Source: Portunus trituberculatus (lineage: Eukaryota > Arthropoda > Malacostraca > Decapoda > Portunidae). From it: DNA of 64,000 bases. Positions within the stretch are counted from its first letter, which is position 1. Every line of letters begins with the position of its first letter. The translations under genes were made by a program, and so were the position numbers. Where the stretch lies: contig NC_059283.1 in the NCBI RefSeq assembly GCF_017591435.1, positions 5,866,012 through 5,930,011 of the forward strand, read 5' to 3'. The notes under the pieces are model-generated. The model saw nothing but the letters and a program-made list of their open reading frames with translations, was not told the DNA's origin and searched no databases. Below are positions 52,835 through 64,000 of this stretch, in pieces.

Positions 52835-53705
52835 TATAAAGAACTTTGCTTGCGATTCTGCTTGTGGAGTATTGTATTAATCTACGTGTATGGCTTTCAT
52901 TATCTTTTTTTCTGTAGATTTTAAGGTTCCTTGTGTTTTCCTTGTACTGTGCTTATAAAGATCTGCGCTTGTGATTCTGCCACGTATTTTTATCTGTGGC
53001 TTATTGTTCACCTGTTCTGGGTATTAAATTACATGTATGGTTTTTGCTTTTTTTTTTCTGTACAGTTTAAGGTTCCTTGTTTTTGTATTTCATTTTGCTT
53101 ATAAAGAACTTCGCTTGTGGTTCTGTCTCTTATTCCTATCTTTGCCTTATTATTCACCTGCTCTGGATATTAACTTACGTGTATGGCTTTTGCTATTTGC
53201 TGTAGAGTTTAAGGTACCTTGTGTCTGTATTGTAATGTTCTTATAAAGAACTTTGCTTGTGTTTCTGTCTCTTATTCTCACCTGTGGCTTACTGTTACCT
53301 GTTCTACATGGGCATTACTTTACGTGAGGGGTTTTCGTTATTTGTTTTTTTACGTAGAGTTTTAGGTACCTTGTGGTTTGATTGTACTGTGGTTATAAAG
53401 AACCTAACGTGTGATTCTGCCAGTGTCTTATTGCTCATCTGTTCTGGGCATTGATTTATGTGCGTGACTTTCGTTATTATTATTTTGTTTTACGTAGAGT
53501 TTTAGGTACCTTGTTTTTTGATTGTACTGTGCTTATAAAGAACTTAGCGTGTAATTTTGTTTCGTATTCTCACCTGTTGCTTATTGTTCACCTGTTCTGG
53601 GCATTCATTTACGTGGGAATATGGAAATTTTTGTTATTTATTTTCTTTCATATGTAAAAGTTTTAGATATTTTTGAATTTTGTTGATTCTAATGTGGTTT
53701 GATTT
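52835..53705. repeat. Degenerate tandem repeat, about 119-152 bp unit, six units
   Basis: The anchor TATAAAGAACTT-GCTTGTG occurs at 52835, 52954, 53100, 53242, 53394 and 53534 (spacings 119, 146, 142, 152, 140). Each unit carries, in order, GATTCTG, CTTATTGTTCACCTGTTCTGG, TTACGTGTATGG, GTAGAGTTTAAGGTACCTTG and TTGTACTGTG. A decayed partial unit ends near 53705. The + strand Phe/Leu/Val frames across it follow from the unit. Confidence 0.92.
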
Positions 53706-54602
53706 GCATGTTATTTATGAAGTTTCAGGCAAGAATAATGAGTTTCACGTTTTCTCATCCAAAGATCATAATATAGATTTCTCTCATTCTTATTTTCGAA
53801 TTCAGAGCATCTCACCCATTGCTCTTATCAACTTGAAGGCTGAAGAAAGTGAATTGTATGAGTAAATATTTTCTTTCTTTTCTTCTTCCTATCGCTTTTC
53901 ATTACTTTATTATAGGGATTGAATTACATAAATAAATACTTCATCTTTAATTTTTTACTTTATTCAGATTTTCTTCCTTTTTCCTTTTCCCGTCACTCAC
54001 AGCTCGTAAAGACTTGAGGACTCGAGAATGAAACGCGTCAGTAAACACTTCCCTGAATCTCAAACCCACACTAAACCCGAACAATTAATAAGCGATTCCT
54101 CGCACTCATACCTGTCACTCCTCTTTTGTCCTGCGTCTCTTTATCTGCACTTCAATCTCACGCAAACTTCTGTACAAACACTCTTTGATTCCGCCCTCTC
54201 AATCTTCCTCTTCTCGATTCATTTCTCTCGCTGCTCTTCCCTGGGCGACAAAACACGACCTTCGTAAACTGCCGTCCCCAACCACCAATCATTCAAAGCT
54301 AAACACAGCCACTCACGGTCCTTGCAACTCGCCCTAACGCCTGCCACAAACTCTCATCTCAGCGATATTTTGGACTCAGTAAATCGCCCTGTTCACCTTT
54401 TTGCTAATTTGTATCTTAGGCGCCGAGTCTGTAAACAAGGAAGGAAGAGGAGGAGGAGGAGGAGGAGGAAAAGGAAGAGAGAAACTGCGTGTTCAGAATA
54501 TGTAGATGAGAAGGGAAAGAAAGAGGAAAGGAGGAAAGGAGGAAAGGAAGAAGGAAAAGAAGGAATTGAAGAGAAAAAGGGAGTTAATATAGAAAGCGAG
54601 AG

Positions 54603-54605
<3 letters not shown>
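53706..54605. other. Unannotated stretch
   Basis: AT-rich to 53990, then mixed, with purine-rich AGG/AAG sequence from 54440. Frames have no recognised domain. Confidence 0.4.

Positions 54606-54679
<74 letters not shown>
54606..54679. repeat. (GA)n microsatellite
   Basis: About 37 perfect AG units. Confidence 0.97.
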
Positions 54680-54681
<2 letters not shown>

Positions 54682-55047
54682 CAAGCGGGTAGTGTAAGCA
54701 GTGTCTTTGATGATGTGATAATGAGATGTACTGACGGTTTCTGAAAGGCGCGGGAGTTGTAGGCGGAACTTGGGAAAACCTTGCGCAGCTGAATACGAAG
54801 AGGGCTCAGAAGATGCTATCGGGCTCGCCACAGGGAAGATGCGAAGAAGCTACAGACACAGAGACTCAAGGGCGTGAGATCAAAGCAGTTACATATGCAG
54901 GGAGGGAGAGGAAGGAAGGCAGAGAAAAACGTGTCCTGTCGTGTTATTGTCACTGATTTAAATGTGGAATTGATGATTTAATGAGAGGATTTGAGGTGGC
55001 ATAACCTTGACGAAGAAGCAACTGAGGTGTAGAATAAGCAACGAAGA

Positions 55048-55131
55048 AGAGGAGGAGGAGGAGGAGGAGGAGGAGGAGGAGGAGGAGGAGGAGGAGGAGG
55101 AGGAGGAGGAGGAGGAGGAGGAGGAGGAGGA
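55048..55131. repeat. (AGG)n microsatellite
   Basis: About 28 perfect GGA units. Confidence 0.97.
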
Positions 55132-55773
55132 AACCAATAAAAGAACGAGCACGGCTAAGTATGAGGACGAATAAGAACAAGAACAAGGACGAGAATAAAA
55201 ACAAGAAAAAAAAAAAAGACAAAACCCCACAGAAATAGAAAAAAGAGGAAAAGGAATAAAGGAAAAGACATCAAGGAGGAAAAAGATAAAAAGGAGTCAC
55301 AGAACACACAGACAGGTACTCAGGTGATAATAAACACAGGTAGGTCCATATTTGGCTATTGAAACTAATGGAATATAATACAAGACACGTAGCACAGAAA
55401 TCAGTTGTTTTCAAGTATTCCCGGTGAGTTATGGAAAGCTGAAGGTGCGCTGGGTAGGTTAAGTATGCTAATGTGTATGTGGCTTTCCCTAGGGTAGATT
55501 GGTGGGTTAATTGTGCAGGCTACGAGGCAAGGTGAGAAAAGAGACAACATAGTGTGAGGCAGTAATGTTAAATAATGTTTCCACAAGTAAAGCAACCCAT
55601 AAGGGAAGGAAATAATGTAATCTTGAGAAATGTCGTAAGAGTGAAGGCAGTCACAAGTCGGTGAATTTAACGTTGCAAGGAGGCGGTGAAAATATTGGAG
55701 TGAGAAATGTGAAAATATGGGAAGCAGAAGACAAGAGGTGGGAGTAAAGGCCGCCACACACAACGCTCCGAAA
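55132..55773. other. Unannotated stretch
   Basis: A-rich to 55270, then mixed sequence. No gene is seen. Confidence 0.4.
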
Positions 55774-56230
55774 CCACCATCACCACCACCACCATCATCA
55801 CCATCACCATCACCACCACCATCACCTCCACCACCATCATCACCACCACTACCACCATTACTACCATCATCACCAAAATCATCACCACCATCTCCACCAC
55901 TACCATCATCACCACCATCACCATCACCCAGAATATTGCTACTGCTGTCACCACCCAAATGATCACCAACACATTGTCACTAGTACCTTATTAACCTCAT
56001 CTCATCACCACTACCACCACCATCCCCACCATCACTATTATCACTACCATCACCCAAAACATCACCATTCAAACTGTTCCCACGACATCACCACCTTATT
56101 TATTAACCTTCTTTCACTACCACCACCACCACCACTACCACCACCACCACTATCATCGCCAAAACTATTTCTACCATAACTTTCTCAGCCTCCGTTCACC
56201 ATCATCACTATCACACAGACTATACTACCA
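55774..56230. repeat. ACC/ATC triplet-rich degenerate minisatellite
   Basis: CACCAT/CACCAC triplets fill 55774-55935. Afterwards about 110 bp units with CACCTTATTTATTAACC or ACCTTATTAACCTC plus CACTACCACCACCA recur near 55985 and 56092. Gly/Asp/Val-rich minus-strand frames are artefacts. Confidence 0.75.
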
Positions 56231-57905
<1,675 letters not shown>

Positions 57906-58137
57906 AAATGCTGTTGTTAGTTAATTCTTTGATGGTTATGGTAGATGTTTTAGAAGAAAAAGTAGGGAAAAGTAAAGAAGAGGATAGGGAAATAAGAACA
58001 TAAAGTAGAGGAAAAAAGAAAAATGCTGTTGTTGTTAGTTTATTCGTAGATCGTTAAAGTAGATTAGAAGGAAAAAAAAACAATCTCTAAAGGAAAAAGT
58101 AAATAAGAGTATGAGAAAAATAAGAAAATAAAGAAGG
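57906..58137. repeat. Tandem duplication (about 115 bp unit)
   Basis: AAATGCTGTTGTTAGTTAATTC (57906) matches AAATGCTGTTGTTGTTAGTTTATTC (58021). TGGTAGATGTTTTAGAAG/AGTAGATTAGAAG and AAGTAAAGAAGAGGATAGG/AAGTAAATAAGAGTATGAG follow in order. Confidence 0.75.
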
Positions 58138-58779
<642 letters not shown>

Positions 58780-58879
58780 GATGTGAGGTAATGCAACACG
58801 TCACAATGTATTACCTTTGCGTTGCCTCATCTAAGCCTAAGAGAGATTAGACAGCGAAAAAAAAGACAGAGAAAAAAAG

Positions 58880-59175
58880 GTGACAGAGAGTAACTAAATA
58901 TTTCAATGTTATTCGTTCTTTTCAACACCTTCCCTTTCTTTGATGGCAGACAATTAACAGGATTCTTTTTCTTCTCTCTAAGTCTGTTTTGGCTTTGTTT
59001 TCCTCTCGCGTCCGTAAAAAAAAGTAAAAGACAGCTGAGTATTTCAATGTCACTAGTTCCTTTCAAATTCTTCTTTTTTTTTTACTGAGGGAGGGAAAAA
59101 TTACTGGTTTCTTTTTCTTTTCTTTTCTTTTCTAAATTTGTTCTCGTCCAAAGTCTTCCTCTCTTGTGCATAAAA
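58880..59175. repeat. Tandem duplication (about 142 bp unit)
   Basis: AAATATTTCAATGTTATTCGTTC (near 58896) matches GAGTATTTCAATGTCACTAGTTC (near 59038). TTTTTCTTCTCTCTAAGTCTG/TTTTTCTTTTC...CTAAATTTG and TTCCTCTCGCGTCCG/TTCCTCTCTTGTGC follow in order. Confidence 0.7.
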
Positions 59176-59458
59176 TAAACAAATGGACAAACAAACATAC
59201 CCACATACCACACTCGACCTGAGACGTCAAAGGAGAGAGAATTATTTGGAATGGTAACTGAATATTGTAAAATAACGATGCTACAGAAATGTCAAGGGAG
59301 TGAAAAATATCGAACAGTGGCTATTTTTAAGAGCACCACAACTACCTGATTGCTGAAAACTGTTAAAAAATTTGATTATTGTCAAGAATATTGGAAAGCC
59401 TTGTGATAAAATTATTTCCAAACAATAAAGGAGAGAAAAATCTATTATTGTTGGCACA

Positions 59459-59671
59459 TTAACCCCTTCACTACTATGACGTGTTTTAATATCCATTCTG
59501 CTTACTATTTGGTGATTCTATACAGCTTCAGAAATTTATGTGGGGATTGAAATAGTGAAGACTCAGGCCATTAATCTTCTAACCTCCATAAACCTTTCCT
59601 CATGTCAATAAAATCGTCTAATCATACCCAAAACTCGTGGTAAAAATGTGTCTCAGTACTGAAGATGTTCA
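59459..59671. mobile_element. TTAA-type MITE, copy 4
   Basis: Left flank and end TTAACCCCTTCACTACTATG; right end CAGTACTGAAGATGTTCA, where TTCA replaces TTAA. The internal sequence is the closest of the four to copy 3 (GTGAAGACTCAGGCCATTAA is shared exactly). Confidence 0.9.
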
Positions 59672-60060
59672 CAGATATAAACATTACAAGAAAATAAGTA
59701 AAAAAATCGAAAGAAAATATATTACTCTTAACCTACTAAGGAATTTAAATACCAGTAACATCGCGTGTTATAAAAGAAACACAACATAACACAGGGACAA
59801 GTAACATCTCGCTACACAAACCACAACACAGAAGGAAAACCAGTAACATAACGTGCCAAACATAACATGAACCACAGAGACCCAAAACGAGAAGGAATAG
59901 AACAGAATAACAAAAACAAACAAGACGAGAAGGAACACAAGGTAACATATACCATAACATAACATAACAACACGCACTACAGCAAAACAAGAGAATGAAC
60001 ATGATGTAACACAAACCACACCATGACAGAAAAAAAAACACCACATACCACATAACAGAA

Positions 60061-60061
<1 letters not shown>
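59672..60061. other. ACA-rich low-complexity stretch
   Basis: A/C-rich words such as AACATAACA, CACAACAC and ACCACA are repeated irregularly. The 168-codon minus-strand frame is Cys/Val/Phe-rich as a consequence. Confidence 0.55.
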
Positions 60062-60092
<31 letters not shown>

Positions 60093-60118
60093 CACACACA
60101 CACACACACACACACACT
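60062..60118. repeat. (AC)n microsatellite
   Basis: About 28 AC units with one A insertion near 60091. Confidence 0.96.
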
Positions 60119-60327
60119 TCTGAAATACAACCTGAAACCGAGGCTCTAATACACAGGCGCGTCCTCTGTATATCACTCCCTTCACAACACACGCACACAA
60201 ATACACACATATGCAGTACATCACGTTAATAGCGGCCATCCATCTTGACACGTGAGCTGAGGTGATGGTGGTGGTGGTGGTGGTAGTACGGGAACCTAAG
60301 CTAAGGTGACAGATCGATGTCCGTATG

Positions 60328-60356
60328 GTAGGTAGGAAGGTAGGTAAGTAGGTAGG
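60328..60356. repeat. (GTAG)n-like tetranucleotide run
   Basis: GTAGGTAGGAAGGTAGGTAA-type tetranucleotides, about seven units, immediately before a (GT)n tract. Confidence 0.9.
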
Positions 60357-60461
<105 letters not shown>

Positions 60462-60519
60462 GTCTTTCCTTTTTTTTTGTGTGTGTTCTATTAGGTTTCG
60501 TTTGTCTATATATGTTTCT

Positions 60520-60522
<3 letters not shown>

Positions 60523-60557
<35 letters not shown>
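60523..60557. repeat. (TC)n microsatellite
   Basis: About 17 TC units. Confidence 0.95.
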
Positions 60558-60561
<4 letters not shown>

Positions 60562-60719
60562 CAAGAATGTATTCCTTCACCTCTGTCTTCCAGTATCCTA
60601 TCTCCTTCTACTCCTCATTTTCCTCCTTCTCTTCTTCCATCTCCTCCTCCTCCTCCTCCTACCTCGTTATGATCCTCCGTCCTGTTCGGGATAATTAATT
60701 GGTAACTACCGTATCGGAA

Positions 60720-61750
60720 CAAATAGTGGCCGTGGTAGTAATTTGGAGGTAGTGGCTTTTGGGAGGACCTGTGGGCGGCCATACGTCAGGCGTGGTGCCC
60801 GGGGCGGGAGGGCGCGACTCTAGCCTAGCCTCGATTGTAATGGAGAGCGCCGCTGCTTCCGTGTGATTTAAGGGCAACGCGAGGAGCCAAACGCGTATTC
60901 AGCTCGCTTAAAAAAATGACCTTGATGACTTAAGCCCCTGATGGCCGTCTGCTGCAGGGATGAGATCGTGTCCGTGGCGGTGGTGGCGGCGGCGGCGGAG
61001 CGAGGCGGAACCGACTAGCAAGCGACTGGCCGGGCCTCGCCCCGCAGCTGTCTCGCGGCCTGCGGCGGTGCTGTGACGCGGGGGTTCTGTATCTTGGGTT
61101 TTGCGCGACAGAAATATTTGCATTACCAGCCAAAGACGCGGCACTGGCCCGGCGGGGCACGTCGTGTCTCATAACGCGCCATCACCAGGAGTTACTGAGC
61201 CGCCGGCCGCCATTTAATTTAGTAATGGCGGATCGCCGCCAAACAAGCTCCTCTGATCCGCGTCGTATTTCTCAAGATTTAATCAAGGCGCCAGATGTAC
61301 GCCAGTAATCTGGCTCCACAAAATCAATGGGGCTTTTTTCCACAAAATTATATATAGTGAGGAGAATGTTCTGTGAAATGCCGAGGCATCACACCTTCCC
61401 CTCCCATTTATCAGAACGCCAATTTATTTCAGTGAGGCGCGCGGTCAGGCCGGTAATGCTGACGAACACTTCTGAACGCGGCGGGCGAGCGCCGGCGGGA
61501 AGGCGGCGGACGCGCCATATATAAAGCAGCATTTGGTGTAATTACAGAGTGCGCTTCGTTATTAAATTAATGTTTTGGCGCCCAGTTTGCCTTATCCAAA
61601 TGGAGTGGACCAAATAGGATCTTCTGCTTAATTGCTTCTTATTTGGCGAGGCGTGGTGGAGATGCTATCTGCTGCGCGGGGCTGCCGTGCCGCCACTGCC
61701 GCCGCTGCCGCCATCGCCTCTTCTGAGCAGAGGCTCGTCGCTGCCACAGA

Positions 61751-61753
<3 letters not shown>
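60720..61753. other. GC-rich CpG-containing block
   Basis: High-complexity, CpG-rich DNA with islands of AT-rich homeodomain-type words (TTTAATTTAGTAATGG near 61214, TTATTAAATTAATG near 61560). No tandem repeats. Ala/Pro/Arg-rich frames have no recognised domain. It is the strongest candidate for conserved regulatory DNA or a gene-proximal region in the window. Confidence 0.4.
61518..61526 (+). promoter_or_regulatory. TATA-box-like site
   Basis: TATATAAAG, a near-ideal TATA box, preceded by about 60 bp of very GC-rich sequence (GGCGGGCGAGCGCCGGCGGG). About 25-30 bp downstream lies ATTACAGAG, only a weak initiator match. No downstream exon is identified. Confidence 0.3.

Positions 61754-61847
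<94 letters not shown>
61754..61847. repeat. (GT)n microsatellite
   Basis: About 47 perfect GT units dividing the GC-rich block. Confidence 0.98.
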
Positions 61848-61848
<1 letters not shown>

Positions 61849-62809
61849 AAGGGGAGGCGGAGAGCGAGGTAACCTCAAAAGCAATTATGAGGTATTTCCT
61901 AGCAAATTGACCTCTTCTTCGATGATTCCTCCCTTGCAGAGATTATGTAAACACAATTTAGCGGTTACAATTCGTTTCAGTTACAGGGAGACCCGAGGCA
62001 TGGCCAGGAATCAAGCTTAGCATTATGGTGAGCACATCCCGACACCTACCGCAGCGTGCACGTCGCCGCGCTGATGTGTTGTCCGCAAAAAAGAGTCGTG
62101 TGAATGCGTGTGTGGCGCGACCCACGCGGCGAGGGCGAGAGGGGCAGCTCCTGGCCGGCTCGGGCCGCGCCTTCCCGCCCTCCACAAAAACCTCATTCAC
62201 AAGCTCCACTGAGGTCATGGCAGGCAAGGTGCGCGAGTCACGTCCAGGGTGACAAATGCTCCGGAAAGGACGCTGATATCCCGGCGATGTGCCCCGAAGA
62301 TAAACACGAAATAAACAAAACCCAAGAAGATATGGGCGTGAAAACGAGGCTTGTCTGTGGCGGCTCGCGTGCCACAAGTCATTTGGCGGCGACTCCGGTG
62401 CCGCCCTCCACGCCGCCGCCAACACCACAATTAGCCCATTGGCCGCCTAACAAATGTTTGCTCTCTATTTTTCAATTACTGAGGCTTATCCTGCAGCTGG
62501 TGTGGACGCGTGGCTGGCCGGGCTGGCTGCGACTAATAAAACAGACTGATCACTTAGCATAGGCCTATCCTTCGCTCACACCTGGCTAGGCCTCCACGAT
62601 TTGTAGGCGGTTTATCGCAGGTCTGGAAAAGAGGAGTGACTTACGTGGGAAGAAGTGTGGCTGTGAGGATTGAACGAAACGGCTGCCTGTGTGTTTCGAT
62701 TCCTTAAACTGAAACTGTGTGATTCCGTTTGACTCTCACACTGGCCAGATCCAGGTGTGTAATGAGGTAATGTGGCGAAACACTACGGTAAAGTTTCAAT
62801 TGCCTGTGC

Positions 62810-62811
<2 letters not shown>
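61848..62811. other. GC-rich block, second part
   Basis: Continues the CpG-rich high-complexity DNA to about 62560, then mixed. Open frames of 152 (+) and 156 (-) codons overlap each other and contain no domain I recognise, so at most one could be real. Confidence 0.35.

Positions 62812-62900
<89 letters not shown>
62812..62900. repeat. (GT)n microsatellite
   Basis: About 44 perfect GT units. Confidence 0.98.
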
Positions 62901-62902
<2 letters not shown>

Positions 62903-63194
62903 GAAAGGCAAGGTGTGAGAGTGCTGTATATCTAGAGTGAGAGGAAGGAAGGGCGTACAGGGAGAGGTGAGGGTGTTATGAATTAGGAGCAAGGGACAGG
63001 TGAGGGTGCGAGAGGCAGGTGTAAGAAATGAAGGGTTTTGTGGACAGGTGATGTGATGGGTGGACAGAGATGAATGGCGGAGCTGGAGGGAGGCCTTTGT
63101 CATGCACTGAAATCATAGAGGCTGATGATAGTGATGGCGGTGATGGCGGTGATAATGATGAGGGGGATGGTGATGGTGCAAGAGACAAACACTT

Positions 63195-63450
63195 CACTCC
63201 TGGTCTTAAAAACATGAACACACTGTTGAATAAAGCATAGGAAAACAAAAGACACTCGATAACAATAGAGGCGATAATGATAATGACGATAATGATAATA
63301 ATAATGAAATGATGGAGGAAGAAATATGAGATGGTGATAATATATGGCAAAAAACCTTTACTCCTGGTCTTAAAAGAACATAGAGGAAAAGAAGAGAATC
63401 GATAACAATAGAGGCGATAATGATAATGATGATAATGATGATAGCAGGGG
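63195..63450. repeat. Tandem duplication (about 164 bp unit)
   Basis: CACTCCTGGTCTTAAAA (63195) recurs at 63359. CGATAACAATAGAGGCGATAATGATAATGA occurs in both units and leads into GAT/AAT triplet runs (63283-63303 and 63425-63441). Confidence 0.9.
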
Positions 63451-63709
63451 CAGGTGACTCTTTCCTCTCCACAAGGACCGGTTTTTAACACACCACTCGC
63501 TTCCTTCCCTTAAAAAAAAAGAAAAGCATCGACATCCATTAGTTTAAGTCGGATGTCCGCTATAACTCACTCACATAGGATGCAGGAAATTAGCCCCACA
63601 AGACGCCACGGTCGCTCTATTGATTTACTCGATGGGAAACTATCGTAAACCTGCTTCCTTCTGGCCTCCGCGTCCTTCCTCCAGCTCTAATACTCCTTAA
63701 CGAGCCAGC

Positions 63710-63960
63710 AAACACGTTATATCCCAAGGGAAACTTCAGTAGATACGTGTAATAACAATAAAACTTGGCCATCCATCTATCATTACTGTCTTCTTGGTTA
63801 TCTATCTGCTTACTTCACAAAAAATAAACAAAAAAAGCAGAAAACACGTTATATTCAAAGGAAACTTCAGTCTCTCTGTGTAATAATAATAAAGCAAGTC
63901 TCTCTGCATCTATGATTACTGTCTTGTTTCGTATCGCGATGCTCACTTCAAATCGGAAGG
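63710..63960. repeat. Tandem duplication (about 132 bp unit)
   Basis: AAACACGTTATATCCCAAGGG at 63710 recurs as AAACACGTTATATTCAAAGG at 63842. AAACTTCAGT, GTGTAATAA and GATTACTGTCTT follow in order in both. Confidence 0.9.
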
Positions 63961-64000
63961 GAAAGTTGCAGGAAATATCAAATTAAGACTAAAAACGGAA

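Noticed and set aside
62025..62562. Overlapping 150-codon frames on both strands
   Set aside because: GC-rich DNA lowers stop frequency; neither frame shows a domain, and they exclude one another.

Overview
The window looks like intergenic or intronic nuclear DNA from an arthropod, most likely a decapod crustacean and probably a crab. The evidence is the extreme density of long perfect microsatellites, (AG)n, (AC)n, (AAG)n and (AGG)n, together with tRNA-derived SINEs of a type I associate with crab genomes. The species cannot be fixed from the sequence alone. I recognise no intact protein-coding gene, no rRNA gene, no functional tRNA gene and no CRISPR array. Almost all long open frames are translations of simple repeats (Leu-Ser, Cys-Val, Arg-Glu, His-Thr, poly-Lys, poly-Phe).

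Four dispersed repeat families can be defined by comparing copies inside the window. (1) A tRNA-Val-like SINE of about 290 bp: 30497-30790 (+) and 41242-41526 (-). (2) A second SINE of about 215 bp with a class II (Ser/Leu-like) tRNA head: 19063-19278 (-, head-truncated), 35344-35563 (-) and 47320-47532 (+). (3) A MITE of about 210 bp with imperfect terminal inverted repeats and TTAA-like flanks, so piggyBac-like: 6285-6479, 44095-44307, 49207-49421 and 59459-59671. (4) Poly(A)-ended 3' fragments of a non-LTR retrotransposon: 13340-13580, and more weakly 7263-7357.

About a dozen degenerate tandem repeats with periods of roughly 16 to 165 bp lie between these, for example 7480-7830, 18985-19660, 19888-20113, 48785-49200 and 52835-53705. 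SINEs are nested in simple or tandem repeats more often than I would expect. Both copies of family 1 sit inside (AC)n tracts, and two of three copies of family 2 sit inside pre-existing tandem arrays.

The non-repetitive part falls into purine- or pyrimidine-rich filler (about 9.1-10.9, 16.1-18.2, 37.9-39.1 and 42.0-42.4 kb) and GC-richer, CpG-containing, high-complexity blocks (about 5.2-5.6, 8.4-9.1, 21.0-21.5, 28.5-30.2, 50.0-50.4 and 60.7-62.6 kb). The latter are the best candidates for regulatory DNA or undetected exons. They hold a phased TTATTAA array at 21218-21396, a G-quadruplex/GC-box block at 29499-29522 and a TATA-box-like site at 61518-61526. No operon-like or pathway-level gene cooperation can be described because no genes were identified.
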